A stretch of 8,951 bases of DNA, from contig JAIOOZ010000188.1 of NCBI GenBank assembly GCA_021414185.1, positions 1 through 8,951 on the forward strand, read 5' to 3'. The stretch is from Betaproteobacteria bacterium. Lineage in GTDB: Bacteria > Pseudomonadota > Gammaproteobacteria > Burkholderiales > SG8-41. The notes below the pieces were generated by a model that was not told the origin of the DNA, searched no databases, and saw only the letters and a program-made list of their open reading frames with translations. Every line of letters begins with the position of its first letter. Position 1 is the stretch's first letter. Both the position numbers and the translations under genes were made by a program. Shown piece after piece: positions 1-5,231 of this stretch.

Positions 1-272
1 CGGCGCCGCTCGTCGGGCTTGCCCTGCCGCTGCAGCAGGTAGATGTAATCCCAGCGGTCGTCGTGAAACATGTCGGCCACCAGCGGCGAGCCGAGCACGA
101 AGCGGACCTGCGAACGGGTCTGGCCGGCCTTCAGCTTGTCGACCATTTCCTGCGTCACCACGTTGCCCTGCTGAATGTCGATCTTGTACGGCGAAATCAT
201 CGCCGGCAGTTCGGGATTCTGCTTGCATGCCGCCAACGCCAGCGCCGCCAACAATAAGATTAGTATTCGCAT
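1..272 (-). CDS. bamE: Outer membrane protein assembly factor BamE (SmpA/OmlA), C-terminus cut by window edge
   Basis: This is the small lipoprotein of the BAM complex, which folds beta-barrel proteins into the outer membrane from its periplasmic face. Ninety codons are visible. Residues 1-15 form a short hydrophobic signal peptide (MRILILLL then Ala/Leu), ending in the lipobox L-A-A-C with the lipidated Cys at residue 16. The mature part carries the BamE core: PYKIDIQQGN at about 28-37, VDKLKAGQTRSQV at about 44-56, then VLGSP and the DRWDYIYLL strand at about 71-80. The start at 272 is chosen because it puts a normal-length signal peptide before the Cys. An in-frame ATG at 326 would add 18 polar residues ahead of it and has no ribosome binding site. 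The gene diverges from fur, an arrangement (omlA/fur) known from several proteobacteria. The missing part lies beyond position 1. Confidence 0.93.
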   Translation of the reverse strand, partial: MRILILLLAALALAACKQNPELPAMISPYKIDIQQGNVVTQEMVDKLKAGQTRSQVRFVLGSPLVADMFHDDRWDYIYLLQRQGKPDERR

Positions 273-299
273 CTGCCCGATCCCGGCCTGACGGCCGTG

Positions 300-317
300 G
301 CGCGCGGAAACGCGCGC
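300..317. promoter_or_regulatory. GC-rich stem-loop in the bamE/fur intergenic region
   Basis: Seven perfect base pairs (GCGCGCG with CGCGCGC) enclose a four-base loop, GAAA on the plus strand and TTTC on the minus strand. It lies 28 bases upstream of the bamE start. It would therefore fall in a bamE leader transcript if transcription starts further upstream, and ahead of the likely fur -10. Its function is unknown, and a chance GC-rich hairpin is possible. Confidence 0.35.
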
Positions 318-337
318 GGTATTCATTGAAAAGCCGG

Positions 338-343
338 TATGAT
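338..343 (+). promoter_or_regulatory. Candidate -10 element of the fur promoter
   Basis: The hexamer TATGAT differs from the sigma70 -10 consensus at one position. It lies 29 bases before the fur GTG, inside the only AT-rich patch of a GC-rich intergenic stretch. No convincing -35 exists at 16-18 bases: TTGAAA at 326-331 is too close. The assignment is tentative. The patch could equally serve bamE, since the reverse strand reads TATCAT at 344-339. Confidence 0.35.
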
Positions 344-354
344 AACGTAGTCAT

Positions 355-364
355 CTGACGTCAG
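355..364. promoter_or_regulatory. Perfect 10-base palindrome before fur, possible operator
   Basis: CTGACGTCAG is a perfect dyad 8 bases upstream of the fur start codon. Just before it, GATAAC and GTCATC (341-346 and 350-355) form an imperfect dyad with a 3-base centre. The two overlap the expected fur transcription start and could bind a regulator. The second slightly recalls Fur-box half-sites (GATAAT), but the match is too weak to claim autoregulation. Confidence 0.35.
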
Positions 365-372
365 GCCAACGC

Positions 373-804
373 GTGAGTTCCCCTACCGACTTAAAGACCA
401 TCGGCCTCAAAGCCACGCTGCCGCGGCTGCGCATCCTCGAATTGTTCGAGAAAAGCGACGTACGGCACCTGACCGCCGAGGAAGTCTACAAAATCCTGCT
501 GAAAGAAGGCACCGACACGGGGCTTGCCACCGTGTACCGCGTGCTGACCCAGTTCGAGCAGGCCGGCCTGCTGGTGCGCCATCACTTTGAAAGCGGCAAG
601 GCGGTCTTTGAGCTGAACCGCGGCAGCCACCACGACCACCTGGTGTGCATGCAATGCGGGCGCGTCGAGGAGTTTTACGACGAAGCGATTGAAAAGCGCC
701 AGATCGCGGTGGCCAAGGACCGCGGCTACACCATCCACGAGCATTCGCTGCATTTATACGTCGATTGCACCAAGCCGAACTGCCCGCACAAGGCCAAAAG
801 CTGA
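373..804 (+). CDS. fur: Ferric uptake regulator Fur
   Basis: Cytoplasmic dimeric repressor that binds Fe2+ and shuts off iron-uptake promoters. At 143 residues it has normal family length. The N-terminal winged helix spans about residues 8-82, with the recognition segment TGLATVYRVL at 49-58. The dimerisation and metal domain follows. HHDHLVC (86-92) gives metal-site histidines, C92 and C95 form the first CxxC, and C132 and C137 form the second zinc pair. H32, E80, H89 and E100 match the positions of known metal ligands in the family. GTG at 373 is the start that gives the usual short N-terminus before LKxxGLKATLPR. Only a weak TCAGG lies upstream as ribosome binding site. The gene diverges from bamE and converges on the unknown gene at 805-1920 with no spacer. 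C-terminal CxxxxC motifs separate Fur from Zur-like relatives only loosely, but similarity to the Fur proper class is strong. Confidence 0.96.
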   Translation: MSSPTDLKTIGLKATLPRLRILELFEKSDVRHLTAEEVYKILLKEGTDTGLATVYRVLTQFEQAGLLVRHHFESGKAVFELNRGSHHDHLVCMQCGRVEEFYDEAIEKRQIAVAKDRGYTIHEHSLHLYVDCTKPNCPHKAKS

Positions 805-814
805 TCAGCTTTTG
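795..814. terminator. Perfect 20-base palindrome spanning two convergent stop codons
   Basis: CAAAAGCTGATCAGCTTTTG is a perfect inverted repeat. Both the fur stop (TGA 802-804) and the stop of the minus-strand gene (TGA 807-805) lie in its centre, so both proteins end in Lys-Ser from the same nine bases. As RNA it could form an 8-bp stem with a GATC loop, ending in UUUU in each direction. That would suit a small bidirectional terminator, but the stem is AT-rich and weak. Confidence 0.5.
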
Positions 815-1920
815 CGGAACTCCTCCACCGACTTCGCCAGCTGGCCGTCCTTGCGCTTCAAGGCGCGGGTAACTGCCCTGGTCGCGCCGAAAGTCGGAAT
901 GTACGCTGAATGCTTGCCTGCGCCGCCGATCACCACGATGATGATGTCGTCGGCTTTCTGTATTGCGAACACCGGCGCGTCCAACCCCGCGTTCGCGTAT
1001 TTGTCCTTGAACGTCACGCGAAAACGCCGCTCGATGTTCTCCTTCGAGAACTTGCCGAGCGGCAGGGTCGCGTGCTCCTGCAGGAAACGCTTGGCGTCGG
1101 CCTTGCTGTAACCATCGTTCGCGATTGCCTTCGCATGCTCGGGGCCCATCACGATCACCGGCTGGGCCAGATAATAAGTATCGTTCGAGCCGGTGATGGC
1201 CATGGTGCCGGCAATGGTGGTGAGCAGCCCCAGACCGGTCAGGCTTTCGTGGTCGTTGATGTTATGCGGGCATTCCGCGCCGACGACCGTCACCGTGCTC
1301 GCCTCTTTCGCAAAACCGCGCTCTACGCTCAGCGGCTCCCACGGGCTGTTGGCTTCGTTCTCGGCGACAAAATAGCTGAATTTCGAGGGCGCACCGAAAG
1401 TCGACATGTCGCCCAGGGTCGGAATTGCGCCGCCGATGTTGACCAGCGCCAGCCGGATCGCGCGGCCGATCGCTGCGTTGCTGCGCGTGCCCGGCCCGAA
1501 TGCGTTATGGCCGGAGTTGATGCCCAGCTCCGCCACCACCGGCCCGTTGACGATGACCAGCGGCGCGCATAAATGCGTGGTCGCCTGCACGCCGTACAGA
1601 TTGAACGGCTCTTCGCACATCGCTTCGATCGCGAGCATGAACAAAGGAAAGTAGTTCGGCGCGCAGCCGGCCATCACTGCGTTCGCCGCGAGCCGCAGCG
1701 GCGTCGCTTCGCCGTAGCGCGGCGCCATCTTGGCGATCGGCTCGTTCCATGGCCGGTCGCAATATTCCAGCATTTTTTCGACGCGCTCCGCCGTCGGCGG
1801 GATGATCGGCAGTCCGTCGCCCCAGCCGCGCTCCAGGTACAGCTTGTTGATCGCGTCGAAATCGTCGTCGACATCGATGCTCGCGTCCTTGGCCTTGAGC
1901 AATTCGGCGAGATCGCTCAT
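805..1920 (-). CDS. Conserved protein of unknown function, translationally coupled to the UGSC selenoprotein
   Basis: This is a soluble protein of 371 residues without signal peptide or clear membrane segment, so probably cytoplasmic. I cannot assign a reaction. Conserved-looking stretches are LERGWGDGLPIIPPT at 29-43, AGCAPNYFP at 84-92, HLCAPLVIVNGP at 116-127, GHNAFGPGTRSNAAIGRAIRL at 137-158, SPWEPLSVERGF at 192-203, GAECPHNINDH at 214-224, and a C-terminal strand and glycine loop IIIVVIGGAGKHSAYIP at 326-342. Cysteines are at 54, 86, 102, 118 and 217. C86, C118 and C217 sit in the strongest motifs and could take part in redox chemistry or metal binding. Two segments resemble each other (120-137 and 254-270, each with VIVxGP). 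The ATG overlaps the selenoprotein stop as ATGA, with its own AAGGAG 8 bases upstream (1929-1934), so the two products are probably made together and may form a complex. Function is inferred from context only. Confidence 0.85.
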   Translation of the reverse strand: MSDLAELLKAKDASIDVDDDFDAINKLYLERGWGDGLPIIPPTAERVEKMLEYCDRPWNEPIAKMAPRYGEATPLRLAANAVMAGCAPNYFPLFMLAIEAMCEEPFNLYGVQATTHLCAPLVIVNGPVVAELGINSGHNAFGPGTRSNAAIGRAIRLALVNIGGAIPTLGDMSTFGAPSKFSYFVAENEANSPWEPLSVERGFAKEASTVTVVGAECPHNINDHESLTGLGLLTTIAGTMAITGSNDTYYLAQPVIVMGPEHAKAIANDGYSKADAKRFLQEHATLPLGKFSKENIERRFRVTFKDKYANAGLDAPVFAIQKADDIIIVVIGGAGKHSAYIPTFGATRAVTRALKRKDGQLAKSVEEFRKS

Positions 1921-2453
1921 TTCACGTGCTCCTTGATGAGTTTGACTATCTGCGGCACCGCTACCAGGGAGCGCCCTTCAACGTGCTCGAGCGACAGCCC
2001 GCCCAGCGGATGCGGAATCTTGACCAGCGGCAGGTCCGGCGTGCCGAGCACCTTGGCCTGCGTGGTGCCGAGCTTGATGAACGGATCGGACACGATCACG
2101 GTGGTGGCGAGCCCGCGTTTGCGCAACTCTGACATGTCGTGGACACTCCACGACGTGCAGGACCCTCAATCGCCCATTGCGCTGACGACGAAGTCAGCCT
2201 CCGCGGTGAGTCGGTCGAGGATTTCCTTGGGTGCCGGCAGGCTCACGCTGCCCTTGCGCAGGATGACGACGGAGGCGACCGCCACCTGCGCCTTAATGCC
2301 GTCCACGATGAAATTCAGCAGGTGGTCGGCATTGCCCTTGCTGTTGTCGAGTATGCCCAGCCGCAGCCCGCCCTGCGCGAACTTGCGTTGCACCTTGGCC
2401 TCCGCGGTCACGGGCACCGGCGCCTCCGGCACCACCAGTTTTACTTTGCTCAT
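1917..2453 (-). CDS. UGSC-family selenoprotein, with in-frame TGA (2168-2166) read as selenocysteine
   Basis: A 178-residue reading frame is interrupted once, by TGA at codon 96. The frame is open and protein-like on both sides: residues 1-95 run to FVVSAMGD, then Sec96-G-S-C99, then TSWSVHDMSELRKRG and the strand LATTVIVSDPF. The UGSC motif is known from selenoprotein families found in bacterial and marine metagenome data, with CGSC in cysteine homologues. Sec96 and C99 have the U-x-x-C spacing of a selenenylsulfide redox pair at the end of a predicted beta strand, in what looks like an alpha/beta (Rossmann-like) fold. An earlier strand-loop, LRLGILDNSKGNADH, lies at about 30-44. There is no signal peptide. 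The start at 2453 has a strong AGGAGGA site (2467-2461) 7 bases away. It follows recN by 19 bases and overlaps the next gene by ATGA. The substrate is unknown. The alternatives are a nonsense-mutated gene, or separate translation from the ATG at 2135. The SECIS-like hairpin argues against both. Confidence 0.88.
2132..2168 (-). promoter_or_regulatory. Bacterial SECIS-like hairpin following the in-frame UGA
   Basis: On the minus strand GTCGTGGA pairs perfectly with TCCACGAC (2154-2147 with 2143-2136) around the loop GTG (2146-2144). If the last pair opens, the loop reads AGTGT. A C-A mismatch and three more pairs (GCA with TGT, one of them G-U) extend the stem downward. Nineteen bases separate the UGA from the loop. 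A short apical loop with G (and U) near its start, roughly 16-37 nt from the UGA, is the accepted pattern for bacterial SECIS elements read by SelB. The hairpin lies inside the coding frame (codons 97-107), as expected in bacteria. Confidence 0.78.
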
Positions 2454-2472
2454 CGCTTGCTCCTCCTAGAGT

Positions 2473-4134
2473 TCAGATCTTGATACCGAGCATTTCCGCC
2501 GCGTGCTTGCGCGTCGTCTCGGTTATTTTAACCCCGCCCAGCATGCGCGCAATCTCCTCGACGCGGCCGGCGCTGGCCAGCACGTTGACGCGGCTCGCCA
2601 CCTTCCCGTTTGCCGTTGTCTTGGTCACCTGCCATTGATGGTCTGCCGACGCCGCCACCTGCGGCAAATGGGTCACGCACATCACCTGGTGCCTGGTGCC
2701 CAGCTTCTGCAGCATCTGGCCGACAATCTCGGCGACGCGCCCGCCTATCCCCGCGTCGACTTCGTCGAAAATCAGCGTCGGCACCTGCGCGATTTCACTC
2801 GCCACCGTCTGGATGGCCAGACTGATGCGCGACAGCTCTCCGCCGGACGCGACTTTCGCCAGCGCACGCGGCGCTATGCCCTTGTGCGCGGAAACCAGAA
2901 ATTCGACCTGTTCGAGCCCGTTCGAATTGCCTTCTTCCAATGCCGTCAATGCAATCTCGAAACAGCCGCCCGCCATCGCCAGCGTTTGCATCGCCGCAGT
3001 GACTTTCTCCGCCAGCTTCTTCGCCGCTTTCTTGCGCCCTGCGCTGAGCTTTTTCGCCACATCGAGATAAGCGTCGTGCGCCTCGCTCTCGCGCTCGCGT
3101 ACTGACTCGACGTCGAGGTTGCCGCCCAACTGCTCGAGGCGTTCGCGTGCCCGCGCCAATGTGTCCGGCAAAGTGTCGGGAGTCGCGCGGTATTTGCGCG
3201 CGCTGGCGTGCACCGCATCCAGCCGCTGTTCGATTTCCTTGAAGCGCTTCGGATCGAGATCGAGCCGCTGCTGGTAATCGCGCAGCATATACACCGCTTC
3301 CTGCGCCTGCGCCTGCGCCGACGCGACGACCTCGATAATGTCTTTCAGACGCGCGTCGTAGGCGAGCAAATGATCGAGCTTCGCCGACACCGCGCTTAAC
3401 TGGGTGACGCTCGAATTGTCCGCGTCGGACAATGCATCCATCGCAAACTGCGCGCCCTCGATCAGGCTTTGCGCGTGCGCTAGCCGCGCATGCTCGGCAT
3501 TGATTTCCTGCCATTCTTCGGCACCGAATTTGAGCGCATCGAGTTCACGCACCTGCCATTCGAGTTCTTCACGCTCGGCCGCGAACGCAGCGGCGTTGGT
3601 TTCGAGCTTGGCAAGCTGTCCGCGTATGTCCTGCCACCGCCGCCACGCCGTAGCGACCGTGGCTGCGGCATCTTCCAGCCCGGCATAAGCATCGAGCAAC
3701 CCGCGCTGCGCTGCGCCGCGCATGAGCGATTGATGTTCGTGCTGGCCATGCACATCGACCAGGTGCTCGCCCGCTTCGCGCAATTGCGCGGCGGTCACGC
3801 TGCGGCCGTTGATAAAAGCGCGTGAGCGGCCGCCGCTGTCGATGACGCGCCGCACCAGGTACGCGTCGTCCTCGCCGGCAAGTTCGTGTTCGGCGAGCCA
3901 GCGCTGCAGTGGCTTTAACTTGGCGATATCGAATTCGGCGCTGATCTCGGCTTTCTCCGCGCCCTGACGAATCACCGAGGCGTCTCCGCGCTCGCCCATC
4001 ACCAGCGCCAGCGCGTCGATCAGGATGGATTTTCCGGCGCCGGTTTCGCCCGTCAGCGCGGTAAAGCCCGTGCCGAACTCGAGCTCGGCGCGATCGACGA
4101 TGACGAAATCTGTGATGTTCAGCGCGCGCAGCAT
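2473..4134 (-). CDS. recN: DNA repair protein RecN
   Basis: SMC-like ATPase that acts early in recombinational repair of double-strand breaks in the cytoplasm. The 553 residues match the family length. Walker A GETGAGKS is at 29-36. A QxxH-like region, VHGQHEHQSLM, lies at about 128-138. A long helical, Ala/Glu-rich coiled-coil arm occupies roughly 160-370. The ABC signature SGGELSR is at 430-436, Walker B LIFDEVDAGIGG at 454-465, and the switch histidine in THLPQVAA at 488-495. The start gives the canonical MLxxLxIxxFxIVD N-terminus. No Shine-Dalgarno sequence precedes it: the upstream bases are CT-rich (CCTCCTG before the ATG) because a repeat element abuts the gene. It lies 112 bases after nadK, and the selenoprotein gene follows 19 bases after its stop. 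I found no LexA-type CTGT-N8-ACAG box in the upstream gap. Confidence 0.97.
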   Translation of the reverse strand: MLRALNITDFVIVDRAELEFGTGFTALTGETGAGKSILIDALALVMGERGDASVIRQGAEKAEISAEFDIAKLKPLQRWLAEHELAGEDDAYLVRRVIDSGGRSRAFINGRSVTAAQLREAGEHLVDVHGQHEHQSLMRGAAQRGLLDAYAGLEDAAATVATAWRRWQDIRGQLAKLETNAAAFAAEREELEWQVRELDALKFGAEEWQEINAEHARLAHAQSLIEGAQFAMDALSDADNSSVTQLSAVSAKLDHLLAYDARLKDIIEVVASAQAQAQEAVYMLRDYQQRLDLDPKRFKEIEQRLDAVHASARKYRATPDTLPDTLARARERLEQLGGNLDVESVRERESEAHDAYLDVAKKLSAGRKKAAKKLAEKVTAAMQTLAMAGGCFEIALTALEEGNSNGLEQVEFLVSAHKGIAPRALAKVASGGELSRISLAIQTVASEIAQVPTLIFDEVDAGIGGRVAEIVGQMLQKLGTRHQVMCVTHLPQVAASADHQWQVTKTTANGKVASRVNVLASAGRVEEIARMLGGVKITETTRKHAAEMLGIKI

Positions 4135-4142
4135 CAGGAGGC

Positions 4143-4245
4143 CGAGAGGCGTGAGGCGAGAGGAGTGAGAAGTGAGGCAGCGCGCGACACGCGCACGGTG
4201 ACAAGCACGTTTGCCCGCCTCTCGCCTATCGCCTCACGCCTCACG
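4143..4245. repeat. Long imperfect palindrome of GAGGCGA-like heptamers, copy 1 (nadK-recN gap)
   Basis: The arms at 4143-4169 and 4219-4245 are each 27 bases, match at 23 positions as inverted repeats, and enclose a 49-base loop. Each arm is itself made of degenerate tandem GAGGCGT/GAGGCGA units. The element fills almost all of the 112 bases between nadK and recN. As RNA it would form a long stem just before the recN start. A related copy lies at 6286-6354. Both copies carry CACGTT shortly before the right arm (4206-4211 here). The pattern suggests a dispersed intergenic repeat family, not a gene. Confidence 0.8.
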
Positions 4246-4246
4246 T

Positions 4247-5119
4247 TTAATAAAATTCCGTCCAATGCAGCTTCGCGCGCAGCATGTTGTAGTAATCGTG
4301 CCCCACGGGATGCAGCAGGCGTATGGTGTGGTCGTAGCGGCGCACCACGACGCGATAGCCCTCGCGCAGGTCGAAGCGCGAATGGCTGTCGAAGTGGGCG
4401 CGCGCATCGGCCGCGCTCCTGATGACGATTTCGACCTCGCTGTCGCTGCTGATCACGATCGGCCGGCTGGAGAACGTGTGCGGGCAGATCGGCACCAGCG
4501 CCATCGCGGAAAGTGAAGGATGAATGATGGGCCCTCCGGACGACAGCGCGTACGCCGTCGATCCCGTCGGCGTGGCAACGATCAGGCCATCGGCGCGCAG
4601 CGCATAAAGAAACTTGCCGTCGATGCGCGTCTCGAGCTCTATCATGCTGCCCTTGATGCCTTTCGACACCACCGCTTCGTTGAACGCGAGCACGTCGAAT
4701 ACGCGCTCTTTGCCGTCGAAAACTTCGGCCGCCAGCAGCATGCGCTCTTCGGTCACGTACTCACCGTCGAGTATCGTGCCTATGGTCTCTATCATGGTGC
4801 CGAGCGAGATATCGGTGAGAAAACCGAGCCGCCCCTGATTGATGCCGACCAGCGCGACGTCGAACGGCGCCAGCGTGCGCGCGATGTTGAGCATGGTGCC
4901 GTCGCCGCCCAGCACGATCGCGAGATCGGCCTCGCGGCCGATGTCCTCCAGCACCAGCACCGGGTATTTGCTGTCGCCGATGTGCGATGCAGTCAGGCGG
5001 TCGATCAGCACCTTTACGCCGCGCCGCGCAAGGTATTCGCCGAGTTGCAGCAGGGGTGCTGCGATTTCCGGGCTTTTGTACTTGCCGATCAGGCCGACAG
5101 TCTTGAATGACGGATTCAT
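4247..5119 (-). CDS. nadK: NAD kinase
   Basis: Cytoplasmic enzyme that phosphorylates NAD+ to NADP+, using ATP or polyphosphate, and so sets the NADPH pool. The 290 residues fit the family. The signature GGDGT is at 71-75, with the catalytic Asp at 73. NQGRLGFLT at 94-102 and the AFNE motif with N147/E148 follow. The glycine-rich ADGLIVATPTGSTAYALSSGG segment is at 176-196, and ICPHTFSSRP at 211-220. The ATG at 5119 gives the usual short N-terminus before FKTVGLIGKYKSPEIA. No Shine-Dalgarno sequence precedes it, and a TATAAT hexamer ends 6 bases upstream. It is the first gene of a probable minus-strand unit with recN and the selenoprotein pair, and it diverges from hrcA. Confidence 0.97.
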   Translation of the reverse strand: MNPSFKTVGLIGKYKSPEIAAPLLQLGEYLARRGVKVLIDRLTASHIGDSKYPVLVLEDIGREADLAIVLGGDGTMLNIARTLAPFDVALVGINQGRLGFLTDISLGTMIETIGTILDGEYVTEERMLLAAEVFDGKERVFDVLAFNEAVVSKGIKGSMIELETRIDGKFLYALRADGLIVATPTGSTAYALSSGGPIIHPSLSAMALVPICPHTFSSRPIVISSDSEVEIVIRSAADARAHFDSHSRFDLREGYRVVVRRYDHTIRLLHPVGHDYYNMLRAKLHWTEFY

Positions 5120-5125
5120 GGACTC

Positions 5126-5131
5126 ATTATA
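5126..5131 (-). promoter_or_regulatory. Candidate -10 of nadK, placed for leaderless transcription
   Basis: On the minus strand the perfect hexamer TATAAT is followed by six bases (GAGTCC) and then the nadK ATG. With the usual 6-7 base distance, transcription would begin at the start codon itself. No -35 match is seen at 16-18 bases upstream (CGGAAG there). Confidence 0.5.
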
Positions 5132-5219
5132 TGTGAATGTCAGGCGCGCTTCCGCGCGTTCTTGCCGGCGTCCCCGGCGCGCGCTTCTGCGTTACTCACC
5201 CCGCGCCGGCCTATTTGTG

Positions 5220-5225
5220 TAGAAT
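5220..5225 (+). promoter_or_regulatory. Candidate -10 of hrcA, placed for leaderless transcription
   Basis: TAGAAT is followed by six bases (AAATCG) and then the hrcA ATG, the same geometry as nadK on the other strand. No Shine-Dalgarno sequence lies between them and no clear -35 is present. No CIRCE dyad (TTAGCACTC-N9-GAGTGCTAA) is seen, so hrcA does not appear to repress itself from here. Confidence 0.42.
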
Positions 5226-5231
5226 AAATCG

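Noticed and set aside
273..326. Longer BamE starting at the ATG at 326
   Set aside because: It would put 18 polar and charged residues before the lipoprotein signal, and no ribosome site is upstream.
1917..2453. Selenoprotein gene as a pseudogene or sequencing error
   Set aside because: The only lesion is one TGA, placed exactly at the U of a known UGSC motif and followed by a SECIS-like hairpin. The frame, ribosome site and coupling to the next gene are intact.
1573..2469. 298-codon plus-strand ORF opposite the selenoprotein region
   Set aside because: Low-complexity antisense shadow of the minus-strand genes, with no domain or ribosome site. It simply reflects GC-rich codon usage.
4135..4246. 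LexA box controlling recN
   Set aside because: No CTGT-N8-ACAG-like site was found in the gap upstream of recN.
5120..5231. CIRCE operator upstream of hrcA
   Set aside because: I looked for TTAGCACTC and GAGTGCTAA halves here and before grpE and dnaK and found no acceptable match.
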